The position numbers were made by a program, and so were the translations under genes. A model generated the notes under the pieces. The model worked only from the letters and a program-made list of their open reading frames with translations, was not told the DNA's origin and did not search any database. A stretch of 64,000 bases of DNA. It comes from Littorina saxatilis. Its lineage: Eukaryota; Mollusca; Gastropoda; Littorinimorpha; Littorinidae. Positions within the stretch are counted from its first letter, which is position 1, and each line of letters begins with the position of its first letter. Location: assembly GCF_037325665.1 (NCBI RefSeq), contig NC_090254.1, positions 15,939,519 through 16,003,518 of the forward strand, given 5' to 3'. Below, in pieces: positions 44,782 through 56,800 of the stretch.

Positions 44782-45010
44782 CGATTTTTAACACAGTCAA
44801 CGATGAGCAGGTGACCAGACAGTGTAGTGAAAAGAGAAATCCGATACGGGTACGTAGACTGGATCCACAAGAAACACACAATATCACTCAACTGTGTTTC
44901 CGAAGTGTTCGGTCATGACTGAAATACTCCACTGGCCCATTCACAGTATCTTTTGAATATCCACGGCGGCTTATCTGCTCTTCTCAGCCGATGCCGGCGC
45001 CGGCAGGCGG
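44782..45010 (-). promoter_or_regulatory. Probable 5' UTR exon of the OTUD3-like gene
   Basis: On the - strand this stretch ends in a strong donor AATCG|GTGAGT at 44782/44781 and is GC-rich at its far end (GCCGGCGCCGGC near 44995), as a promoter-proximal first exon might be. Joined to the acceptor before 43669 it would be a non-coding first exon. This is inference from splice signals only. Confidence 0.4.
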
Positions 45011-45567
45011 TAGACCTGAAAGACAAGTTTCTCAGTGAACCGAAAAGTAATTTTGGTTTCCACGGATGGCTATAGCTCCTCTTTCAGTGAGTCGTTTGAC
45101 ATGCAAGCTTGCGCCCCGATTGTGAAACTAGTGCAGCCTGAATTAATTTTCGTATCTTACACGTCACTAACCCATGATAAAATCAACATGATCTACAAGC
45201 AATTAAAACTTTACTCCGAATTAAAGAGAACCGCACACACCGAAGACGTTTTCCAAAGTTGTTTACCTGAATATTCAGCCAACTTTGTCGCACCTGAGTC
45301 GCTGGGCGATGTCGTTAAAATCGGAAGTTTTGTATAATTTTCTCTTCAGTGCGCAGACCGGAAGTGAATTGCAGACGATCTTTTTGTTCTAAATATAGTT
45401 TTGTACAAAAAAAAGCCGTTTTCAAACGTCCTCTTTTTCTTTGCTGGAAAACTGTTTTAATATGCTATGTGTTAGTGAAACGATAAACGTGTTGTTAACA
45501 TACAGTAGACAAAGAATGCAGACTTGTATTTGTATTGTATTGTTCCTAAATATACATATTCTCAAAC

Positions 45568-47275
45568 CGGTCCGACTAAACTACGCGCCAGCACGCGCTA
45601 GCACGCGCCAGCACGCGCCAGCTTGAACCATAGCACTTATATACTTTATTTTTATATTTCTAGTTAGTTCATCGTCCATTCTCACATAATACAAAATTTC
45701 AAACTTCAATGATAAAAAATACGGAAGTTATGACGAGTTTAAAGGAGAGCTAATGCACTACTCTCAAATCCGACGATTGTCGGACATGGAGCCACGGCCT
45801 TAGCTAGGATAGCTCTCCTATAACGCGTCTTAGCTATCGTAAATTTTATCACTGAAGTTTGAAATTTTGTATAATGTAAGAACTGACGATGGAATGACTA
45901 GAAACATACAGATAAATTATATAACAGCTATGAATCTCAGTAGCGTCCACTTAAATTTGGTAGCGCGCAGTTTTAGTCCGGATTTTGTCGGATTTGAGAG
46001 TAGCGCATTAGCTCGCCTAAAACCCGTCATAACTACTGAAATGTTCAACACTCAAGCTTGAAATTTTGTATTATGTAAGAATGGACAATTAACTATATAG
46101 ACTATAAAAATAAATTATGTAAGTGTTATGGATCACCGGGTAGCGTCTACTTCAAAGTGGTAGCTTGCAGGCTGTTTAGTCAATGGCGGAAATCGTCGGA
46201 TTTGAGAGTAGTGCATTAGCTCTCCTTAAACTCGTCATAACTTCCGTATTTTTCATCATTGAAGTTTGAAATTTTGTATTATGTGAGAATGGACGATGAA
46301 CTAACTAGAAATATAAAAATAAAGTATATAAGTGCTATGGTTCAAGCTGGCGCGTGCTGGCGCCTAGTTTGAAGTAGAGTGATCCATAACACTTACATAA
46401 TTTATTTTTATAGTCTATATAGTTCATTGTCCATTCTTACATAATACAAAATTTCAAGCTTGAGTGTTGAACATTTCAGTAGTTATGACGTGTTTTAGTC
46501 GAGCTAATGCGCTACTCTCAAATCCGACAAAATCCGGCAGTGACTAAAACTGACTGCGCACTACCAATTTTAAGTGGACTCTACTGAGATTCATAGCTGT
46601 TATATGATTTATCTGTATGTTTCTAGTCATTCCATCGTCAGTTCTTACATTATACAAAATTTCACACTTCAGTGATTAAAAACAATGTCGGATACGGAGT
46701 CATTCGTTCGAACACAGTCAGTCGGATGCAGAGCCACTCATTCCTCTGTGTGTGTGTGTGATCCATAGCACTTACATACTTTATTTTTATATTTTTTGTT
46801 AGATCATCGTCCATTCTCACATAATACAAAATGTCAATTTTCAATGATGAAAATTACGGAAGTTATGACAAAACTTCGACATTGACTGAATACAGACATA
46901 ATGCATACCAACTGCACAACCACTTTGAAGCAGGCACTGCCTTGACCTGTATCATTTATGTTACTTTATTCTTTAATTATACACAATTTCAGCTCCATAA
47001 ATCAAAATGGTGATGGTTGTGTTGGATGATAGCAGAACTGCTAGGATAGTCTCAACTTCAAAGAACTTAGGACCAGCATTAGTTATAAGTATACTGTGAC
47101 AACACGAAGCCGGTGGCGATCTGTCGGCAACTATTTTCAGTGAAGTATTTGAGCAGCAACAATGGAAAGATACGTCAGTCATGTATTTGCCATTATGTCA
47201 AAGAAGGGCGTTGTTGGGTTTTTTTTCGTCGGAAAGGGTTTGAAGTTTTTGAGCATAATTATTATTATTATTTTA

Positions 47276-47310
<35 letters not shown>

Positions 47311-48642
47311 ATTATTATCATTATCACTATTATTCTCATTACTAATGCACATTAAGTGCGCTCACCCACCCCCCTCCTCCTCCCCCCCCCCCCCAAAAAA
47401 AATCTTTGTTTTCTCCCTCTTGTCTCTGTACCTGTGTCCTTTTTATCTTTCACCATCTCTCACAAATAACACCAACCACACCCCACCCCCACCCCCCCAC
47501 ACACACACACAAAGTTAACGACACACACACATCTCCTCTCTCTCTTCTGGTCTAGTTACTGTGCCGACTGTGTGTATGTCTTCGGTGTTATTCCTCACAA
47601 AGAGGATTTCTAACCTGCAACTCATCGAAATCGTATCCTAGTCACTCTTCTTTACATCTACACCAAGATAAAGGGAGGTAAAGCTAGCTAACAAACAAAC
47701 AACTGTTCCTGCACTTTTTGATTGTTTTGCCATGCTATACAACTTATTTTAATTTATTTTTTAATCATTTTTTTTAATTAATTTTACTAGAACGGTAGCA
47801 TATCAACAACATTCGGCTTAAAAAGGCTTGTTCATCCTGTGAGGACGCAAGACTTCAAGTTTGTCCAAATAAATACATGCTGAAAAGTATGTTGTTTCTT
47901 TGCCCTGTGAAGTAATGAACATGTCCATTGTTCTGTGCTGCAAAGTGCAGAATGTCATTTAATTTTAACTTTGATATGCTTAACTCGGAACATGGCGATA
48001 TGCTCATTTGCACCTCGTGTCCATGGGTGTATCGTCGGGGCTTCCATCCCCAACCGAGCGGGTCCCCAGGTGGTGGATAGGGGAACGGCCCCAGGGGGGT
48101 CAGCTGCGAATCAGAATAAGCAGCCAAACGGGTAGCGTTCACACACACACACACCGTGGCACACAGAGGAATGACTGGCTCCGCATCCGACTGACTGTTG
48201 GAACGAATGACTCCGTATCCGACATTGTCGGACATGGAGCCACGGCCTTAGGATAGCTCTCCTATAACGCGTCTTAGCACTTATATACTTGATTTTTATA
48301 TTTCTAGTTAGTTCATCGTCAGTTCTTACATTATACAAAATTTCAAACTTCAGTGATAAAATTTACGATAGCTAAGACGCGTTATAGGAGAGCTATCCAA
48401 AGGCCGTGGCTCCATGTCCGACAATCGTCGGATTTGAGAGTAGTGCATTAGCTCTCCTTAAACTCGTCATAACTTCCGTATTTTTTATCATTGAAGTTTG
48501 AAATTTTGTATTATGTGAGAATGGACGATGAACTAACTAGAAATATAAAAATAAAGTATATAAGTGCTATGGTTCAAGCTGGCGCGTGCTGGCGCGTGCT
48601 AGCGCGTGCTAGCGCGTGCTGGCGCGTAGTTTAGGCGGACCC
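45568..48642. mobile_element. 3.1-kb long-inverted-repeat DNA element
   Basis: The ends are GGTCCGACTAAACTACGCGCC and its near complement, followed inward by tandem GCGCGCCAGCAC/GCTAGCACG units and over 200 bp of matching inverted sequence. The 8-bp repeat TCTCAAAC flanks both sides (45560-45567 and 48643-48650). Inside, at 46370 and 48240, further inverted units with the same words (AATACAAAATTTCAA, CGGATTTGAGAGTAG) form nested palindromes. No transposase frame is seen, so it is non-autonomous. An 8-bp duplication would fit hAT or P superfamilies, but the ends match no family I know. Confidence 0.7.
47255..47330. repeat. (ATT)n microsatellite
   Basis: Imperfect ATT/ATC repeat inside the 3.1-kb element. 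Confidence 0.9.
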
Positions 48643-48650
48643 TCTCAAAC

Positions 48651-49209
48651 AGTTGATTTTAAATTGTAAGCACGCTTGCTTGAGAACGCTTTGTTGTTGA
48701 GATATGTTCCGCGTCCAAAGATCTTGCAAAATGTTGTTGTAATGTAAGGCGACTGCATACTTGCATGTAACATAATGAATTGCAGTACAACCGTGCAAAG
48801 TTAGTCTGCGGCACTGGTATCTTCAGCAAGCTGTCTACCTAGGCCAAGACTCCGGCAAACGATAACGTCATGAACCCATGAAAGTACATCACTACATGTA
48901 TGGTGTACCGCATGAACGTGCATGTGTGACTCATCATCATGTGCCTGTGATGGCAGAACAACGTCAACAAGTGTCCCAACGCAGATAGATTTAGAGCTTA
49001 GTCGTCCGGCAATGCCCAGCAATCAGCTCGGTCCTTACATAAGGTCTATCTTTTTGTGTGTGTAGCTGTGTGATGAAATCCCTGTCACTGTGTCACTGTC
49101 AGCATCGTTAGTGGGTACCGTCGTTAGTCATTGCCTAAAACTGTCTAACAACAACAGAATCCATTCCCTAACGAACATCCAGCCAAATCATCTCATCCCA
49201 ATATTAACA
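48651..49209 (+). promoter_or_regulatory. Upstream region of the CDF transporter gene
   Basis: No recognised repeat between the 3.1-kb element and the start codon at 49210. No TATA box or other core element can be named with confidence. Confidence 0.3.
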
Positions 49210-51060
49210 ATGGCAGGGGACGATGCTAAAGACAGCAAGGAACTGCATCAAATGCTACATCCAGCTGAAAACTCGCCCTCCCATTCCCAGTTTCTGACAG
49301 TGACAGCATCTCCAAGACGCAGACAAGCTACACCAACCGATGCAGCGTCTGCTCACTCTGTTTGTCTGGTGGAAGTTGCTCCTGGTGACTCCTGCTTCTG
49401 CGGTAATTGCTTTTTCATGTCAATGACAAATTATTCTAAGTAAGGCAATATATGATTTAGCCTCGTTTAAGTGACATATCACATTCTAAAAGAAGAGTGA
49501 CCATTTTGAGATTCATTCACTGCTTTGAGAGAGGGATATATATATGCATGAAGATTGCCCTAAATAATATTCATTGGGCCTATTGGTTTATAATTATATT
49601 AATTATGATTATAATAATTATGCCATTAATGAAGTTTTATCTACTTGAAAATTCAAATAATATTTTTGCTGCACTTAATCAAGTTAATGATTAGTTGATT
49701 TATGTTCAGGAACCTTGTGATGGATGAGTGTAAACTGTATGAATGAAGTGTTACACCTATTTGAGAACAAGTTGAACAACTCCATAACAATAACATTCAG
49801 TTTCGTTAAACATAAAACATATTCCAAATGTGTCACTCTCATTTTTCCACTCCAGATTTTGACAGTGCTGAAGTATATCTGTGTTCATTTTTTTGTTATT
49901 AATTTATGCAGTGTGTTGTTCTTTCAGACACAGATGGCGATTCATCGTGGAAGATGCCATTGTCCCATTTCACCAACAGGAAATCGAGCAAGACCACGGA
50001 AGATGGGAGGAATTTAACAAAGAGCATCAGGTTTGCTCACATTCCCTTTGAGTAAATAAACACATAAAATCTGTGAGAATGACAATTGACACACATTTAA
50101 AAGTGACAGCCTAGACTGCTGTGTCACCCTTCACAGCAGACTCTGCAGAGTTGTCTGCCATCCTTGACGGCTTGAGAGTGGGCCATTTGAGAGTAGCTCA
50201 ATGTTTCTTGTACGTTATTGTATCAATTATGAATATATAACATACCGGTTAGACACCTGTCAGTGTCAGTTGTAGCTTTCTTTTTGTAATAGGGTCTGGC
50301 TGCTGCCTTATGTCTCTTTGTATGCTTTTGGGAACCTCAGCAGTTTTTACATGGCTATTAATTTAGCTCTAAAATTCTCAATCCTGTTTGAGTGGCTCTG
50401 CTTCCAAGGATAATTCTTGTGCTTCGGGCACTCAGTTTCATTTGGCACTAGCGAGCATGGATGGGACTTGACAATGACATGATATGATCAAAAATGGTGT
50501 TATGGCCATTGGTTCATTTTTTGTTCTGTTCCCGTCCCATGATCCTGGGAGGGACTTAAAAATAGCTGGGTTCGGAACTTTGGGGACTGAGTTCATTTAA
50601 ATGGGGGAGAGTGTGATAGGGAGACTACTGGCGGTACTGCGCGTCACCCTTCACAGCAGACTCTGCAGAGTTGTTTGCCGGCCTTGATGGCTTGAGTGTC
50701 AGCTTTTTATAGTAGCTTGGCGTTTCTTGTACGTCAGACACCGGTTAGACACCAGTCAATTGTAGCTTTCTATTTGTAATAGGGTCTGGCTGCTGCTGTC
50801 TCCTTGTCTGCTCTTGGAACCTCTGCGTATCCACAGCAATTTTAAAGGGCTGTTCATTTAGCAATTTAAAGATGATTCTTGTGCTTCGGGCACTCAGTTA
50901 CATAAAGATGGTAGATTTGTACAAATAAATCTGTTTCAAGATTTACAACAATTCAGGCATGAAGAAAGCCCATTCCGAAATTATATTTCATAACAAGAGG
51001 CGAAGCCTTCAAGGCTCACGTAAGAAATCGACAAACAGTAACACAAACTCAATCACTCCG

Positions 51061-51147
<87 letters not shown>

Positions 51148-53843
51148 CACACACACACACACACACAGTAAGCATAGGTGAAACTGTGCAAGAAAGCGAG
51201 ACCCTGGATCTGCCAAGTAGTCTCGGCCCGCTCACAATAACAATGACCGAGACTTTCAGTAATTCCTTTGCGTGACGTCTAACCCTCTTACGTCATAATG
51301 TGACGTCTTCAAATAGTTTCTATCACACACGTCGAACACTTTTGACCGAGACTGACGTAATCCATAGACTCGGAAATGTTAAAGTTTCTATCACAGACAT
51401 ACACACGCACGCACGCACGCACGCACATACGCACATACGCACATACGCACGCACGCACAGACAGACAAAGTTACGATCGCATAGGCTACACTTACGTGAG
51501 CCAAAAATGAAGGTATTTCTCTTCAGGAAGGAAACATGTGCTGAAACTGTCATGTACATGTATACAATAACTTTTTCAAAAATAAAAAGACTGAAATTTT
51601 TCACTTTGAGCATTCTCTATTATTATAACGATGGTTTGTGTGGGGTTTTTGTTGTTGAGGAGTGCAGATGAACAGTTTTGTATTGCAGTTATTGGACCGC
51701 AGTGGTGTTTGATTTAGCTGATTTGCTGTTTGTGCAGACAATACTACAAGGCACAGGACAAGCTGATTGAAGAGTTTGAAACCTTGGCAGAGAAAGGTTA
51801 CACTGATGAAGAGAGCTTGATTCAAGAGAGTTTGATGAATAAAGCTGCCGTGCGTCTTTCTCAGCTTTCTTTTGCAGCAAATCTGGTGAGTGTTTTGTTT
51901 TGCTACATGTCTGTAGTATGCCTAAAGGCCATACTTGAAGCTGGCAGAAAGTAAATTGTTTTGATCCAGCTAGGAGGGGTTTTATGGGTTGTGGAAGGGT
52001 TGCCTTTCTTTTGAAATACTAAGGCAAACAAACTTTCGTGACATTGTAGGCCAATCACTAGCGAGTGGCATGTGTCCGTAGGTTGTCATGGATCTGTGAA
52101 CTGAGGGACGTGATCACATTGTCAATGAATATAGTCAGCTCCGATGTGCATATACTTCCAAACAAAAAGAGCATAATATTGAGCAAAGAGTGCAGAAAAC
52201 ATAGGCTGGGGCTAATTTTTACCGGGATGTCAGTTGTTGGCAAGATTTCACTGTTACGCGTGTTTGTTTGCCCCAGTATTTCCAAGGGTGAGCAACTCTT
52301 CCACAACACATAAAAACTATACAAATCTGGCATCTACGTTTTTGCTGTAATTATGATGCATTTCTGTTTAAACATTAATAATTTAATTGCTACATATTGA
52401 ACTTAATTATTTTGATGGCATGTGCTTTGCCAGTTCAAGTACTGAGGTATACAGAAAGATGTATGCATGCGTTGTGTTTTAGTTACTGGTTCTGTGTGTG
52501 TTTGTGTGTGCGTTTTCCAACCAGTTTTTGCGTGCATGCATGTGTTTTGTATATATATATATATATGTATTCATTTTTTTTAAACAGCTAGCTTTCATTT
52601 CATTTACTGTTGCACATTTAGCCATTGCAGTGAAAAGACCGTTCAAGATGTACTACTTCACCCGTGTATGTTGTTGTTGATTTGTTCATATTACATGTAT
52701 CACTGTAAATTTAGCCCCATATTCAGACTCCCTTCTTTTTAAGACCTGACTTTCTCAACTTTTGGAGCATTAAAAAGGGGAGTTTTACTGTAATCCTTAT
52801 TTATTTCAGCTGCTGTTGGTTGCCAAATCAGTAGCAGTAGCGCTGTCCGGTTCTTTCTCTGTCATCTCAAGTCTTGTGGACTCTGCGGTGGACCTGTTGT
52901 CTGGCGTCGTCATCTGGTACACATCTCGAGCCGTCAAACAGTCCAGTCCATACAACTACCCATCAGGTATGTTATGTTGAAGATGTGGCTTTGTTTACAC
53001 CTTGTTATCTGTTTTCATGATTGGAGGAGTTAGTGTGTGTCTGTGTAGTGTCACATGCACACACATACATTTACAAGCTCACACATATCATTGAGGGCCC
53101 GGTAGCTCAGTTGGTAGAGCACTGGACTTGTGATCGGAAGGTCGCAGGATCGAATTCGGGCCGGGACGGACACGGTCAACTTTATGTGCAGACCCAGAGA
53201 CGGAAGCCATGTCCCACCCCCGTGTCATCACAATGGCACGTAAAAGACCTTGGTCATTCTGCCATAAGTGCAGGTGGCTGAATACACCTAAACACGCAGA
53301 CACCTGGGTAGGGCGACTCCGTTGCTGCTAGCTTTCCACTGGGAGGAAGCGACCCGAATTTCCCAGCGATGGGACAATAAAGTAATGAAAATGAAAATGA
53401 AAAAAAAGGATGAGCGTGCAAGAGTGTTTAAGCAAGCAGCATAAGCCTGAGGAGTTAGTGTGTGTCTGTGTAGTGTCACATGCGCACACATACATGTACA
53501 AGCTCACACATATCATTGAGGATGAGCGTGCAAGAGTGTTTAAGCAAGCAGCATAAGCCTGAGGAGTTAGTGTGTGTCTGTGTAGTGTCCCATGCACACA
53601 CATACATGTACAAGCTCACACATATTGAGCATGTAAGAGTGTTTGAGCAAGAAGCACAATTTTGTTTGTTTCAAGGAGAATGTATAGAAACAAAACACAC
53701 AAATGTGAGTGCTGCAAGTATACTCTCTGAAGGCTGTTGTGGTGTGTCTATCTGCATGTGTGTGAAGACATATGTTAGTTTTCTTTTTTTTTATAGATAT
53801 AATAAGGAAGAAACTGGAGAAGGTTTCATATTTTGATATCATT

Positions 53844-53880
<37 letters not shown>

Positions 53881-56800
53881 ATCATTTGTGTGTGTGGTTG
53901 GGTGGGCAGGTGTGTGTGTGTATGTCTCAATGTTCATTGAGAATCTAGATTGTATTTTTCCTTGCATTTCTTTTTCTCAGGGAAAAGACGACTGGAACCT
54001 TTAGCCATTGTGGTCCTGTCAGTCATCATGTCCCTGGCATCATTCCAGCTGATCATCGAGTCCATTCAGAAGATTGTCACTTATACCTCAGACAAGAGTG
54101 GTACCCCTCGTTTTGAGATCCCCACTATCGTCATCACTGCATCCACAGTGGGTGAGATATTCTGCTGTTTGAGTGCTTTTCTCTTGCTGTCATATTTGCA
54201 TCTTTGTGGGCTTCTGTCTGTCTTTCAGTACGTCTGTCAACACTCAAATCTCTCATGTTTATGGGCCGATTGAGCTGATATTTGGTTTGTAGCTTTGGTA
54301 GTGGGAGCATGGCTGTAGTAAAGTGCAATCCTCTTTTTAAAACCTAAAACAATCTGAGAAAATTAGGTGTCAAGGGTCGTAAAAGGGAGGGGGTCTTATA
54401 TTCGTTGTTTTTTTTAAAAGGGGGTTCCACTGAAGCACAAAAATTAGATTACTGGTATATTATATAGTAGCTTGAATGGAATTTTTGGCGATACACCTGG
54501 GACACTTCAAACTGGATTGAGTGTCAAAATAGCCATCCATTGATTCAGTACTTGGTGTTCCTTTCGTTGCTTGATACTGCATAAAGTCTTTAGATTTTAC
54601 CACGCTTTTCTTGTCATTGTGAATTACTTTTTCTTCTTCTTCTTCTGCGTTCGTAGGCTGAAACTCCCACGTACACTCGTGTTTTTTGCACGAGTGAAAT
54701 TTTACGTGTATGACCGTTTTTTACCCCGCCATTTAGGCAGCCATACGCCGTTTTCGGAGGAAGCATGCTGGGTATTTTCGTGTTTCTATAACCCACCGAA
54801 CTCTGACATGGATTACAGGATCTTTTTCGTGCGCACTTGGTCTTGTGCTTGTGTGTACACACGGGGGTGTTCGGACACCGAGGAGAGTCTGCACGCAAAG
54901 TTGACTCTGAGAAATAAATCTCTCGCCGAACGTGGGGACGAACTCGCGCTGACAGCGGCCAACTGGATACAAATCCAGCGCGCTACCGACTGAGCTACAT
55001 CCCCGCCCACGAATTACTTTTTTCATCTGTGGCATTATTTTCTGTGACAGCGGTCTTGTAGAGTAGTTTATCTCAAAACAACACTTGTTTATGAGGCTAA
55101 TATATTGATTTGCATTTTATTCAGACAGTAGTATTTTAACCAAAGCTTGCAGATTGTGTGCTGTGCAAATTTTGGACAAAATACTTATTAGATTCCGAAA
55201 AGAGTTTCAAAGGAGGGGAAGCCACCATATGAATTTCCAGGGCAGATTTTCTTCTTCTCTAGAATGCCAAAAGAGTGTGTGCTCAAAGAAGTTCCTGAGT
55301 TTTTGTGAGTGCAGTTTGTTTGTTTGTTGTTTGTGTGTGTGTGTGTTTTCTCATACTGGCATATTATAAATGGTACAAGTGTGTGTGTGTTTATTAGTTC
55401 TATTTCAGCCAAATTTTATGCAAAATTTGTCTGTTATTGTTGCAGTTGTGAAATTTGGCCTGTTTCTGACGTGCTACTTGGTTGGCAAGAGACACGGCGG
55501 CCTGTCCAGCTCTGTGGGCGTATTGATGCAGGACCATCGCAATGACATCCTGTCCAACTCTATGGCTCTCGTCTGTGGATATTTAGGTAGGGTTCATGCT
55601 TGTGGTATAAGCGCTGAAAGACTTTCACAAGACAAGTTCTTAAACTATGCTGCGTTTTGTATTCACTGTCACAGTTATCAATGTCAGTGTGTATTTTTTA
55701 TTTTGTTTTTCACAGTTTTCGGGTCCTCAATAAGTAGTTATTTCATGTGAATAAAGTAGGACCTCAAAAAATCTGAGAGAATCAGGTCTTAAATTTGAAG
55801 AAGTCTTAAAATGGGGTTAATTTTACAGAGGTAATGAACGGAAAGTCTGATAAAACAAGGTCTTAACAAGTCGCGTAAGGCGAAATTACAATATTTAGTC
55901 AAGTAGCTGTCGAACTCACAGAATGAAAGTGAACGCAATGCCATTTTTCAGCAAGACCGTATACTCGTAGCATCGTCAGTCCACCGCTCATGGCAAAGGC
56001 AGTGAAATTGACAAGAAGAGCGGGGTAGTAGTTGCGCTAAGAAGGATAGCACGCTTTTCTGTACCTCTCTTTGTTTTAACTTTCTGAGCGTGTTTTTAAT
56101 CCAAACATATAATATCTATATGTTTTTGGAATCAGGAACCGACAAGGAATAAGATGAAAGTGTTTTTAAATTGATTTGGACAATTTAATTTTGATAATAA
56201 TTTTTATATATTTAATTTTTAGAGCTTGTTTTTAATCCGAATATAACATATTTATATGTTTTTGGAATCAGCAAATGATGGAGAATAAGATAAACGTAAA
56301 TTTGGATCGTTTTATAAATTTTTATTTTTTTTTACAATTTTCCGATTTTTAATGACCAAAGTCATTAATTAATTTTTAAGCCACCAAGCTGAAATGCAAT
56401 ACCGAACCCCGGGCTTCGTCGAAGATTACTTGACCAAAATTTCAACCAATTTGGTTGAAAAATGAGGGCGTGACAGTGCCGCCTCAACTTTCACGAAAAG
56501 CCGGATATGACGTCATCAAAGACATTTATCCAAAAAATGAAAAAAACGTTCGGGGATTTCATACCCAGGAACTCTCATGTCAAATTTCATAAAGATCGGT
56601 CCAGTAGTTTAGTCTGAATCGCTCTACACACACGCACGCACACACGCACGCACATACACCACGACCCTCGTTTCGATTCCCCCTCGATGTTAAAATATTT
56701 AGTCAAAACTTGACTAAATATAAAAAGGAGGGAGTCTTAAAATAGGGGTTAATTTTACAGAGATAATGAACGGAAAGTCTGATAAAACAAGGTCTTAAAA

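Noticed and set aside
45035-45337. 100-codon + strand frame upstream of the OTUD3-like gene
   Set aside because: It lacks an upstream ATG in frame and recognisable similarity. A divergent partner gene is possible but unsupported.
52588-52679. Extra CDF exon in intron 3 (hydrophobic frame)
   Set aside because: Exon 3 ends in phase with exon 4 to give a continuous first membrane helix; inserting this segment would split it.
53097-53170. tRNA gene (also at 57430, 62925, 54990 and 32275)
   Set aside because: tRNA-like heads carry A and B boxes, but each is fused to a SINE body with a simple tail and most have flanking duplications.
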